From Euphorbia lathyris (lineage: Eukaryota; Streptophyta; Magnoliopsida; Malpighiales; Euphorbiaceae): a DNA stretch of 64,000 bases. The notes beneath the pieces are model-generated. The model made no database searches. It was not told the origin of the DNA and saw only the letters and a list, made by a program, of their open reading frames with translations. Of this stretch, positions 46,801-57,420 are shown piece after piece. The position numbers and the translations under genes are program-made. The DNA is taken from the NCBI RefSeq assembly GCF_963576675.1, contig NC_088913.1, forward strand, positions 75,701,001-75,765,000. The letters are read 5' to 3'. Within the stretch, counting starts at the first letter, position 1. Every line of letters begins with the position of its first letter.

Positions 46801-48640
46801 GGTAATGATGGAAACCTACGAGGTGAGGGGCATGGATAATACAACAACGTAATTTGGAATCACCTGGGCATTGTGTAGAACGTGGCGACATCCGTAGGTA
46901 TGTCTTGAGATACGAAAGAGAGATGACGACAACCCGTGAGATTATGGTTCTATTTGAGATCAAGGTACCAGTCATAATCTTGAGATGTGTTGGCTAAGGC
47001 GTAGCGATATATATGGTATGTCTTGAGGCATAGGTAGGACGTGTATGGGACATGTGACGAATGGTTAATTCGAGTCTCGAGGGAACCGATGCCGTGATAA
47101 TGTTTTTTTTTTGAACAACTGATATGTTGTCGGTGACGTGGTGACACACCTAGTATGTCTTGAGTTGATTGTGCGGACAGTATACGGGACCTGCCCCCCG
47201 ATGCGAATGTCAGGATAAGCTGGGTATGACCACCAAACAAGCCTAACCATGATAGAGGGATACGGGATACATCACGACATATGGGATATGTCTCCGGATG
47301 ACGTAAACACCATGGTGAAGGCGCATGTGACATGTCACGATGCACCAGGTACACTCTCTAATGGTATAAACAGGATGATAAAGATATGTGCGGTGTATCC
47401 CCCACAAAGTATAACATGGCGAAGACATAGGGAATACCTTAGGGTCTAAAGGTGCTCCCCTGGACTAATATATGAGACACATCATAACATGCGGGGTAGA
47501 CCTTTTGATGGGCATGCGAGACATGGTAAAGACGCGCGAGATACATTGAGATATATGGGGCATGTCTTCTGTTAGGCACCTAGCAAGGCGAGAACTCAAG
47601 TCATGATATACGGGGTATGGCTCTAGACTAGCGTATCCGACATGGAAAACGCACAAGCGACTTATCGCGATGTACGACTTTAACAATACCCGGATGCACG
47701 TGATGCATGGCGGTGCATCGAGTACATGTCCTGACTAGTGTATAGCTGCCGCGATGGAGACGCACGGGACACTTCATGATATGGAAGGCGGGATGAGGCA
47801 AGGATGTATGGGATACGTCACGACCCAACTGGTATGTCTCTCGTGAAACGTATATAACATGGTGAAAAAGCGCCTGATACACCATGACATACGGGGCATG
47901 AAGCTCATGCCCCTCGCTTGGCGTAAGGGAAGAGGCGAAGATGTACGGGAGGCGTTATGTCACACATAGTATACCTTTTGAACGATGTGTAATGACATGA
48001 TAGAGACACCAGGAATAGGTCCCAATAAGCGAGGCTCAACAGGGAAAAGACATATGGAATATGTCGCGACATAACAGGTATGCCTCTTGATTGGTGCCCG
48101 GACGATTAATGGAAGATGCATGGGGCGCATTACGTCCTACGGGGTACAACAAAGTGAAGATACAAGGAATATGTCACCACATGACAGGTGGGACTCCTGA
48201 CGGGTGGGCGCATGATGACACGACGCAACAAGGCCATAGGGGATTCGTCATGAGAGAACGGTATGCCTCTTAACCGGGCAAGGATGTACAGGAGATGACG
48301 CGACATACGGGGTATGCCAACACCAAGGCGTAGGAGATACGCCATGACATAATGGTTATACCTTCTGACTAGAGCCTACGATATTGGAAAAACGTACGAG
48401 GTACGCTACTATACGCATAGTATGCTAAGGCAAAGACGCATAGGATATGTCACGACATAATGGACATGCCTCCTAGCTAGCATACCAATGACACGGTGAA
48501 GACGCACGAGACATGCCAAGGACGCATAGGATGCGTCCCAACACATAGGTACGACAAGGCAAAGACGTATGGGATACGTCACGACATAACTGGTATGCCT
48601 CCTGAATGACACGCGACGCTGGGGTCGACTCTTTCTCATA
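43860..48640. repeat. About 4.8 kb of degenerate repeats in the element leader
   Basis: A core of the form GACATAYGGGRYATGTC recurs many times (for example near 44513, 46140, 47277, 47555, 47890 and 48300). In the right part a longer core recurs near 48048, 48157, 48323, 48433 and 48563 (AAGACGYAYGGGATAYGTCA followed by CGACATAA and TATGCCTCCTGA), at irregular spacings of about 110-165 bp. CpG and ACG are frequent. Frames here are short and have no recognisable domain. Confidence 0.65.
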
Positions 48641-50709
48641 TTCCTAATAAACACGTCCTAAGTCTACGAAACCTAGAATGGCTGCACGCAATTTGGTTAG
48701 CATGCGACGCTCTATATGGCATGACTACCATGATTCGTTAAGCATAGAATGCATTATAACTTAAATCTGACTCGACTGATGTACAACAAGATATAAATCT
48801 ATACAAACAAACTAGTTAGCGAAAATCGTACATAACGCGTAATTAGATCGCGAAAAGAGAAAGAAAATGTTAGATATCAATCACAATTATCACGCTATCT
48901 CTCTTCCATCCTTATTCCTCCACACACTCGTTGGTCCAAGTCTCTGTCCTAGGATTTTGGTATGGGCTCACATTATGGTCCAGAGGACGCGTGATGCCGT
49001 CGATTATTGCGGAAAAGTAAATCATTCATCAGACAATACAGTTCGTTTTGACATATCAACGTTTAGTGACTAAGATATCGACCAAGTTGGATTGTCCTTT
49101 CGGAATAACTCGTCTTTTGTCATTTTGCGAGACGCATTAGTTTGGGTTTTGACTCCCTTTGAGCGCATCTCGGATTTTAGACATGGTACAAGTTATTCTT
49201 CTGGTTCAATCAATCGTTATTGACAATGACTCGTTCCCTTTTATTCGCGTGGGTTCGTGTCTCGATTTTTGGATTACAACAGGATCTTTTGGATCTATCG
49301 AGAGACGTAACCACGTGTTCATTCAGTGATGAAATCACTTTTTGGATTTTATTTTAGGGAACAGACTCATTGCGTAACGTGTTTGTTTTTTAGCGTCAAG
49401 AATCCGTTTGCTCATTTTGGCTACGTGAGAAGACGGTGAGTCTTATTCGAGCGCACGGTAATCTGTCGGCTAGCAACAACTCTTTATTCCTTCTAATCTA
49501 CGGGATATATCACCTTAGCATGGTCATAGAAAATCAACGTTTCGTTGAATCGCATGTTTATTCGAAGCAGGGATATCACCGTTCTTTTTCAGTTAGGCAC
49601 GAGTTAAGCAAACGTGTATATCGGGCCATATTTCTTGTAGTTTTGGTAATGGTCGAAATGATCGAGTCGTTAGTCAAACCCACAGTCTCGTCCATATGGC
49701 GCAATTATGCGGGTTAGCTTAATTCGGCTTTGTGATTTTAAACGGCGTATATACCGGCTCGAGACACGTATTTAACGGCATTGGTTCATTTTCTTTAACT
49801 ACCCTCGGGATGGATATACATCGTAGATACAGAATGACTTTGGTCGTTTGTTTATTTTTGGCTTTTCTTTTATTTTCTTAGTCACTTTTGCGAACACGTC
49901 CATTTCTCTTAAGAATGACACCAGGCATAACGTAAGAGATCGTCTTTTATTCAGAAGGGACGGGCCACGTTTGCGAAACTCTTTACGTTACAACTGGGTC
50001 GTTCAAAACAGAAATGTTCTTCGTTTTCGTTCTGTCATAATCTCATTTTATCCCAACCTATTTAAAGAATGTGAATAACGGCTACCTGTTAATATAGTCT
50101 TTTGAATCGAGATATAACTATCCTCAATACCAAACCGATTCATACTAATACGTGCTTACGTCATAACGCATTTCCTGAACATGTGCCTTCTTTGGGACAC
50201 GGAAAGGGACCAGACGGGTCGCACAAGTTCATTCATACGAGATGACTAAGTCGTCTTTAGTTCGAATCGTTTCGATATTTTGGGGTAGTTTGTATATCGG
50301 TTTAAGAGTATATATTAATGCATCGTTTCATTTTCTTTACATATTTTAGGATTAGACACGTATCATGGCAATTTGAAAACACGAACTGATTCATTTATCA
50401 CATCAAAAATGGTAACGGGTAATCCTATGGAAACTTCTAAGGCTACTATATGCTGACACGGCTGATCGCGGGACCTCACAGGACCGCACAAATTTTCCCT
50501 TAACGAATGGATGGGGACCCTTTGGCGCCTTACTGTAAGGGGGAACTTACACTAGCCTCTTTCGAGCGATGAATGGACTCTCGCTAGAGGTTTCGCGGAA
50601 ATTACCCAAAAGGTTTGCAATAATGCTTATGAATGCATACGAAAAGAAATAATACGATCCGTCCCCGTTAAGGGCTTAATACACGCCTTTCGGAATCAAA
50701 TTTTTCGCT
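48641..50709 (-). other. Leader of the Ogre-like element, no gene seen
   Basis: About 2 kb between the primer site and the repeat domain. Frames are short and unconserved in appearance. No motif recognised. Confidence 0.5.
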
Positions 50710-50727
50710 TCCCCAGCAAAGTCGCCA
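50710..50727 (-). other. Primer binding site of the Ogre-like element
   Basis: The minus strand reads TGGCGACTTTGCTGGGGA two bases from the LTR edge. It resembles primer sites of Ogre/Tat-type elements (probably tRNA-Arg; the tRNA is inferred). Confidence 0.65.
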
Positions 50728-52989
50728 CTTGTTAGATGAGGTGCCGCGGCCTAATCTCCCGGGCGGACCGGGGGGTGGACACCTCATGGCGACGTAAGCG
50801 GTGATTGGCGCCGAAAGCAACCAATCGTGGAATCAAGCTGCTCGGCAGGACCGGAGCTCGGAGTATGGAAGAGTCGCCACCCACGAATGGGAAAATGAAC
50901 ACCGATCCCTTGCAGGAGACCGGTGAGGGTTCGGGAAACATAGGTACGAGCCGAGAAGGCTAGCTCCTTTTCGGAGAAAGGCTACTAGGCACCCCGACAT
51001 CGCCCGGTTATGAACCACCGGCCTCCTACTCAGCGTGTTAGGCGATAACGGACTAATCGCATATTTCTTTAAGTTTAAAATTCATTTGAAACCTTTTCTT
51101 TCTCGTTTTGAAAACCGTTTTGAGCATATATTATTGAAAGCCACTTTAGTAAAGAATCACCCATTTACATCAGTTCAAAATACATAGGAGAGAGAGGGGG
51201 GAGAAGAAAGAATCGATTTGCTTACAATGTGTTTTTATGCTTCGTATTATACACTAACTCTAAACTAAACTCACTTCCCAAAAACGAGTTTATTTACATG
51301 GTTCGTACTTTAATCGTCGTTGGAACGATTTAGGTACGTTTCAAAACCCCGTTTAATGACGTTTACTCGAATCGCCGTTGGAACGACTCGAGCGTTCGAA
51401 AATGTTGAGATAAAAGTTTTAACAAGAAAACGTGATTAAGCATACAAGTCAATTTATTTTGTTCAAAAACCATTTAGGAAAACGATTCAAAAACTCTATT
51501 ATTCACAATGAAAACGATTTTAATTACAAGATTCGCTTAATCCGTCGTTGGAACGGATTAAGGTTTTAAAACGTGATGATTTTAAGAAATGGTTTAAAGA
51601 GGTCAAGAAAACATTATTTACACTTTTAAGAATATCTAGAAAACTTTAAATTTAAATAAGCAAATTAAACTCTCTTTTTGTGATTTTATTTTTCTCTTTT
51701 TACTCAATTAACCCTTAACATTATCATAATCACAACAATAAACCAACTAAACCAAAATTTACCCAATCAAATGCATTTGAAAGAATATACATATAAGTAG
51801 GAAAATAAAGGAATATATATAAATATATATGAATACCAAAATAAGTAATAATATCCATTAAAATACAATAGAGAAAATATTATACAAAAATAAGCAAAAA
51901 TGGTGATGTAAATGTTAATAAGTATAATGAATTCTTATTCTAATAAAAAACATAAAAAAAATGGATAAGGTTTATAGATAAGAAATCAGTATTTAGTCCC
52001 CCCAAAATGATATATGATGAATAGATATAGAAAATAATCCCAAAGATTCCCCAAAACACTCAAATATGTCTAGTTTAAGTGAAATGAAAAAGAAAAATCT
52101 ATATATATATATACATATACTTTATTAAGTCCAAATAATGAAAAATAATTTATAAACACATTAAATAACAATATGTACCAAGTATTTAAAAATAACTTGA
52201 AAGTAAGTATTACATAAATATACATATATATATAAAGGATCAAAAGCTTAAAAGTTGAGAAAGAGGGACCAAAACAGCATTTTTTACATTCCAGCAGATT
52301 TACCGACAGAAAATCCGTCGGTAAACAGCAATCAGTGACAGAAAAAAGGAAAATTACAGAACTGCTCCAACTGTTTCCAGATTTATTCAAAAGCTTTAAA
52401 TTAAGTCTAACTCAATCGTTTTGGATTTCCGAACTACCAAAAATGGATCATAGTCAATAACGGAAATTCCTAAAACGGCGTTTTTATTTTAAAACGTTAT
52501 TCGGAGATATCTTTTCAAAAATTTATAATTACAACGTTTTTAATACCCGAACTACCTTTTAATCGGATCACGGTTCGTATTGGGATATCAAAACGAGGTT
52601 TTTTTATTTTAAAACAAAACCGAATTTTACTTAACACGAGATAAAAAAATAAATAAAGACGAGAAATTAAATAAAACGTGATAAATAAATGAATAAAATT
52701 AGGACATAAAAATAAATAAACCAAAGAAATAAATTAAATAAAATAAAACGAGTCTAGTCCTCGGATAATACCTCAAGTTCGGTATTGACGGTTGAAGTCG
52801 GTTGATTCCACGAATCGTGCTTTTCCGGTGTTTTTGTGTTTTTGGTAAAATTTTAACTTTTAGAAAATTTGGAATTTTTAGGAAAAAAAATGTTTTTTCC
52901 CAAAAAAAAGATTTTCTCTCTCTAAAAATGTTTAGAGTGAGAAGCTCCTCCCAAAAGTCCCCTCCTCCAAAATGCATGGGGATTCGTGC

Positions 52990-53003
52990 CTTATATAGGC
53001 ATG
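52990..53003 (-). promoter_or_regulatory. TATA box of the Ogre-like 5' LTR
   Basis: The minus strand reads GCCTATATAAGGC, a strong TATA box, about 80 bp downstream (minus-strand sense) of the palindrome array. The 3' LTR has lost this region. Confidence 0.7.
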
Positions 53004-53019
53004 GATCCCCGGAAACTTT

Positions 53020-53340
53020 GGGCGACGCCCGATTAAAATTGGGCGTCGCCCGAAGTAGGTTGGGCTATCACCCAACACTAGTTGGGCGAACGCCCAACCT
53101 ATGTTGGGCGAACGCCCAACTTAGTTGGGCGAACGCGCAACTTATGTTGGGCGTTCGTCCAACGCCCGTTGGGCGTTCGCCCAACATCGTGGGGCGCTCG
53201 CCCAGAGGCTGCCGGGCGCGTGCGCCCAGCGGCCGTCGGGCGTACGCTCCGTGCTGTCGGGCGCGCGTGCCCAGCGGCCGTCGGGCATGCACCCCGCGCT
53301 GTCGGGCGTGCGTCCAACTGTCGTCGGGCACGCGACGACT
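53020..53340. repeat. GC-rich array of 18-bp palindromes in U3
   Basis: The dyad GTTGGGCG(AA/TT)CGCCCAAC and near copies start at 53081, 53103, 53124, 53146 and 53168, spaced 21-22 bp. They are followed by more diverged GGGCG...CGCCC dyads to about 53320 at a similar step. A homologous block is at 7463-7804. Overlapping open frames on both strands code low-complexity Arg/Pro/Ala/Gly repeats and are artefacts. Confidence 0.9.
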
Positions 53341-53536
53341 GCCGCTAGGCGCTCGCACCACATTGGTGAGCACTCGCGAGCCGCCCACTCGGCGATCGCG
53401 ACTCCTACTGACCTCTCGTTTTTGTTTTTTTTTTTTATACATTTTTTTTTCGCGTTAAAACTCCCGGAACCAACCGCTTCAACCGTCTTGTTTTAGGTTT
53501 TCGTCACAGGTCCTCCGACTCGGTGTCTACAACCGC

Positions 53537-54421
53537 AGCTCTCACACGATCATCAAAATTCTCTGGACCCGCCCTCAGCGGTCTTCTAGGGGGAGATCTA
53601 CTTGGACAAGATGAGGAGCTAGATCCGGACGATGGATCTGATGGCGAATGCCCTCCTCCACCTCCCTGTCCTCCAGGAGGAGCTTGGCCGTTATTCCCTC
53701 CGTGGTCTCCCGAAGGAATGCTTCTATCCTCTCATTGGTTTAGCGACGACGGTGGCCTATCCGATCGAGGCGTCTCTACGGGCCTCTTGCTTTGTCTATG
53801 ACCAGTATATGGGGGTGATCTACCCCGACGGGAAGATCTCCGTCTCGAGGGCGAAGGTGATTTCGACCACCTGCCTTTCCCCTTTCTCCGCTTTTTGTGC
53901 CTTCGACCTTCTGATCCGCCTTCGGGGAGATTCGACCGTGGGCGGCTTGGGTTACCTGATCCGCCCAGATTTAACCCTTGGCCTGCGGATCCTCCAGGGG
54001 GAGTTTGGTTATTCCCACGACTTCCTCCTGCTCCATCAGAAAATAATTGCCGATTGAGTGGCGGGTTATTGCCTGCTACGGTAGTAGTCACCATGGAATC
54101 CGTGGGTTGAAGTTGGAAGAATGAAGAATTATGGGCGTTTGATCCTATAGTGGCCTGTGGCCATTGAGATGACGTAGGATTTGTGCGTCGAAGCTCTGGT
54201 ACTATCATGAACGACCTTAGGCGTCTTTCCATCTCAGGACCAAATTCTCTTCCTATGGATCCCGCACATATTTCAATGAATGTATCCGGCGATATACCCC
54301 TTCCATCCTACGTCACAGGAGTGCTCATATCAACGCGACCAGCTCTTGTTTCAGGTTGACTTGATGGTGTTACCGATGGTGTTTCAACCCCCGAGGAGGG
54401 GTTCTGTTCTCCATTCGTCAT
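53537..54421 (-). pseudogene. Tat gag, N-terminal part
   Basis: Starts at the ATG 54421-54419, about 60 bp from the primer site. It has in-frame stops TAG (54308-54310) and TGA (53732-53734), and reaches the Ogre-like insertion. It is a low-complexity region rich in Pro, Gly, Ser and Arg (SRRRSSRRGRSPP), typical of the N-terminus of this gag group. It continues at 38257. Confidence 0.75.
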
Positions 54422-54463
54422 ATCTTTTTAATGTGAACGAAAACCCTTTATTTGATTAAGGAT

Positions 54464-54482
54464 TCCACCTTCACCGCACCAA
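54464..54482 (-). other. Putative primer binding site of the Tat element
   Basis: The minus strand reads TTGGTGCGGTGAAGGTGGA one base from the 5' LTR edge at 54484. The tRNA partner was not identified. Confidence 0.45.
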
Positions 54483-54483
54483 T

Positions 54484-54990
54484 TGATGACTAGTGGAGAA
54501 TTTCCGATTGACTTCCGTCCCTGTGGGGGTGTCGTTGGGTTCGACGGGGGGAAGCTCCGATGCCAAAGTCAGTATAGAAGAACAAGAGAGCAAACTGAAT
54601 TGACAAAGGGTGAGTGAATGTGTACCTTGATAGCTCGAGATACTAGCTATATATAGTCATGAAGTTGTAACCTTTAGTAACTAGAAAGTCTCCATTAATG
54701 CTCCATTAATGGCTGTTACGGATTTCCTTTAAGCATGTCCGTTAGGAAATTGATTGCTTATTAATGGTCTTTATTGCGGGATCGGCTCAGTTGTTTCAAT
54801 AGCGGATTGAATGTTTATGGCGATTCGCCTCACAGGTTCGCCCGCGGATCTCTAGTTGTGAGGTATTGGTGATCCGCCTGTCGGATCCTTTTGCTCAATA
54901 CGCCGTGATACTCCGGTATCAGGTGATCAACACGTGGCGTTTTAGGCGAATATCCCTTTTGATCCTTGGGATAATATCACAATGTTATCA
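54484..54990 (-). repeat. 5' LTR of the Tat element
   Basis: 507 bp, TGATGACTAGTGGAGAAT to CAATGTTATCA, aligned with 22045-22555. It contains the palindromic TATA-like CTATATATAG (54647-54656). The sequence to its right is host LTR, starting AATTAGTTTG. Confidence 0.9.
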
Positions 54991-55668
54991 AATTAGTTTG
55001 ATTTTATTAATCCTAATTAGATTAGGATTATGAATTAAATTAATTAAAGGATAAATAAGTTAGGAGTTTTAATTAGATTATATTACTCCTATTATTATCC
55101 AATAAGGTTATTGTTATTATCTTTTATATTCAGATATATTAATAGATAATATTTAAGAATTCTATTCCGAATTGAATTCTTATTCAATAAACCTAATTCT
55201 ATCTAACTAAGGATTAGATACAAGAAAGATTATAAATACCCCCCTATGTAGATTTTCGAAATCTAGCCCTAGTATTCAAGAGAGAGAATTTCGAATTCCA
55301 ACCCTTAGAAGAAGAGAGAGAATTTCGACCCCTAGCTCGAGGACGAGATTTTCCACCGCTTCCTTCCGTTCAATTGATTTTCATCTCTTTCTCTTTATCC
55401 TTGATCTTGTGTTGATTAATTAGAGACAATCTACTTTGGTTGTTAATAAACGGTTGATTCTAACTTGATCTTCTGTTGTTTTGTTTTGTGCTCGGGAACT
55501 CGAAGTAAGAGTTGTGGGCACTTCGTTTGCAACGGTAGATAGAACATCTAAAAGGTATTTCTTCTTATCCCTCTTTGTATGAAATAACGGTTAACGGATC
55601 TTGGGGTTAATGGAAATAGGTTAAAATTTTTATATTTCCGCTACTATACGTTAGCCTATTTTCCTTCA
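54991..55668 (+). repeat. LTR of the second copia element (right part, copia-3)
   Basis: 54991-55557 repeats 21479-22044 almost exactly. 55558-55668 is the remaining 3' end of the LTR, ending CCTTCA, followed by GAACT (55669-55673), the match of 20293-20297. Confidence 0.85.
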
Positions 55669-55673
55669 GAACT

Positions 55674-57155
55674 GCCTTTAGATAGTGCAAACATTCATAT
55701 AATCTGATCTCCTTCAGGATAAATTAGCACACTCAAATAAAATACGAGTTCGTATTACATAATAGAAACTATGTCAAAAATACACTCAAGCTCAATTGTG
55801 AAAAGAAAAAAAGAATTTTAAAAAGGAAGAAAAAATTACAGTGTATTAAGAATGCGAAAACTAAAGCTATTTATAGCTGAAATGAGATACTAGTCAAGTT
55901 GAGCAAAAACGGAAGAGAAAACAGGATAATGGTGTATAATGGAGACTAAGTCTGGTGGATCAAATCAGCTTAATAAAATAGCTGTTAAGAAAAATAAATT
56001 ATTTAATTAAAATAATTTTCGAAAGTTTAACCAAAACCCACCAACTCAACTCGGCCAGACGGTGGTGTATGCTCGTGTGTTGGTTAAGCATCATGTAGGT
56101 TCTAACTCTTTCATAAAAGTAGGGTATCCCTTGAGGCATACCCAAGAATGTGAGAACACTCTTTATATATTGCATTTCTAAGTTGCAATTAGATAATATC
56201 AATGTTATCAGAACCGGACCGGATATTAAACCGGATTTATAACTAGGTCACGGATCACTTGATCGGACCAGATGGCTTGGATTGGTTGGACTGGATGATG
56301 TAATAAATAAATAAATTATATTTATATATATTAAATATATATGATTATTTTTTATAAATTATATATATCCAAAACAAATTATAAACTTTTGATTTGTTAT
56401 TTTTTGTCAGCTTGAAGCTTAAATATATATCGGATAAATGGAGTTTAGAATAACTTGAAATATATTAATGTATTCTATGCCATGAGATGAATGAGAAGTG
56501 GTGAATTATAAACTCAAAACGGACAATTAATGAATGGAAAATTGATGTTCAAAATGAACCACTTGAAATGGTTTCGAAAAAAGATAAAAAGAAATTAAGC
56601 ATTCTCATCTCACATAGAAAAGAAATAAGAACCTTAACTAGTTTATAAGTAAATGGCATTTACAAGTCTTTAACCAATTACTAGGAAAAAAGATTTCTCA
56701 CGTGTAGGGAGGAGGTGCATTCAAAGCATCATTGGGTTAGGGGCGTACTCATACGACGTGGACGATGCAAATGCACACCAAAATAAGATCTGTTAGACTG
56801 ACTTAGTTTTGTTAAACTAGCTTATAAATGCAGGTCAATTATTTTTACTTAAATATTTCTTTAGAAGTTAATTTTTTAATTTTTGAAAGAATTAAAAATA
56901 TTGTCAAATCCAAGATCACACCGATTTTCAGTCGGACCGCTAGGTCCTAGTTCAACCCCAGATCTCTCTAGTTTATTAAGGGTTTAACAAATCGGATAAG
57001 TTCAGACCGGATACCTAACCAGTTTCCGGTTGAATTGGCCGGTCCGGCCCAAACATGATAACATTGGATAATATGAGATGCTTACATTCCCTTTCATCCA
57101 AGGACAAAAATTTAAAGCTTTAGATAAATTAAATTTTTTGGAGGTAGGCCAACCT
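55674..57155 (-). repeat. 5' LTR region of copia-1
   Basis: The remainder of the copia-1 leader, then its 5' LTR. A minus-strand TATA box (GCTATAAATAGC) is at about 55868-55879. The outer end (about 56095-56199 plus 57075-57155) matches the end of the LTR at 15140-15316, including ATATATTGCA and GAGATGCTTA. It is interrupted by a hAT MITE. The exact edges are unclear because of divergence. Confidence 0.6.
56192..57074. mobile_element. hAT-type non-autonomous element in the copia-1 LTR
   Basis: The 867-bp element (56200-57066) has ends CAATGTTATCA and TGATAACATTG and the 8-bp duplication GATAATAT (56192-56199 and 57067-57074). Subterminal CCGGACCGG/CCGGTCCGG motifs are inverted. No transposase frame. 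The size of the duplication and the CAATG ends fit hAT. Confidence 0.85.
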
Positions 57156-57420
57156 TAATAAATAAGGAGAAACAAAAATAACATAATAAAAGAAACTATT
57201 GGGGCCACATGAATGTTGCCTTGTGTTTGTTAGTTTGGTTGTTTGGTCAAATTCATTATCTTGGTATCAAATTCAGCCACATGATTCATGAATCCTTGCA
57301 ATTTCATAGCCTTCGGCCTATCCGCACAACCTGATGTCGACTTCACTCAATCCCTAAGGACCCAACTACACGAGTAAGTAACGGAACAACTCAATTCACT
57401 TCCTAACTATAGCGAATGGC
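57156..57420. other. Intergenic, nothing recognised
   Basis: Moderately AT-rich DNA with no open frame, terminal repeat or known motif that I can support. Confidence 0.4.

Larger units (their letters stand above)
50730..53531 (-). repeat. 5' LTR of the Ogre-like element, long form with promoter
   Basis: 2802 bp, TGTTAGATGAGGTGCC to TCGGTGTCTACA. On the minus strand U3 runs from 53531 to about 52970 and holds the palindrome array and TATA box. R/U5 fills the remainder and includes the part shared with the 3' LTR. Confidence 0.9.
38258..53536 (-). mobile_element. 15.3-kb Ogre/Tat-like element, non-autonomous (no pol)
   Basis: The element spans 38263-53531, with duplication ACCGC at 38258-38262 and 53532-53536, inside the Tat gag gene. 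It has 3' LTR 38263-39232, polypurine tract next to 39233, tandem repeats, one gag-like ORF, a repeat-filled leader of about 7 kb, primer site 50710-50727, and 5' LTR 50730-53531. No RT, RNase H or integrase motif was found in any frame, so it would need proteins from a relative. Confidence 0.85.
22045..54990 (-). mobile_element. Tat-lineage Ty3-gypsy element, chimeric, about 10 kb without insertions
   Basis: Minus-strand order: 5' LTR (54990-54484), primer site, gag, protease, RT, RNase H, extra RNase H, integrase, antisense gene, polypurine tract, 3' LTR (22555-22045). The second RNase H and the antisense gene are hallmarks of the Tat clade. It is split by copia-2 (27855-35541) and by an Ogre-like element (38263-53531). 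The direct flanks AGGTA and AATTA do not match. Confidence 0.9.
14413..57155 (-). mobile_element. Copia-1: old Ty1-copia element, host of the nest
   Basis: Minus-strand copia element: 3' LTR 14413-15316, internal region 15317-20292 and 55674 to about 55700, 5' LTR about 55700-57155. It is split by a pogo transposon (17589-18337) and by a second copia LTR (20298-55668) that itself contains about 33 kb of other elements. A hAT MITE sits in its 5' LTR. The outer target duplication was not found. Extensive decay marks it as the oldest layer. Confidence 0.75.

Noticed and set aside
43876..48654. Many minus-strand open frames of 60-175 codons
   Set aside because: They lie in the degenerate repeat domain, share no recognisable domain and change frame often; the DNA repeat explains them.
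53068..53496. Several overlapping open frames of 70-220 codons on both strands
   Set aside because: They arise from the GC-rich palindrome array, which lacks stops in most frames. The translations are low-complexity Arg/Pro/Ala/Gly repeats with no domain, and the region is LTR U3.
38263..53531. Integrated virus or pararetrovirus
   Set aside because: TG...CA LTRs, a 5-bp target duplication, a tRNA primer site and an Ogre-type gag finger show an LTR retrotransposon; no movement protein, coat protein or envelope frame.
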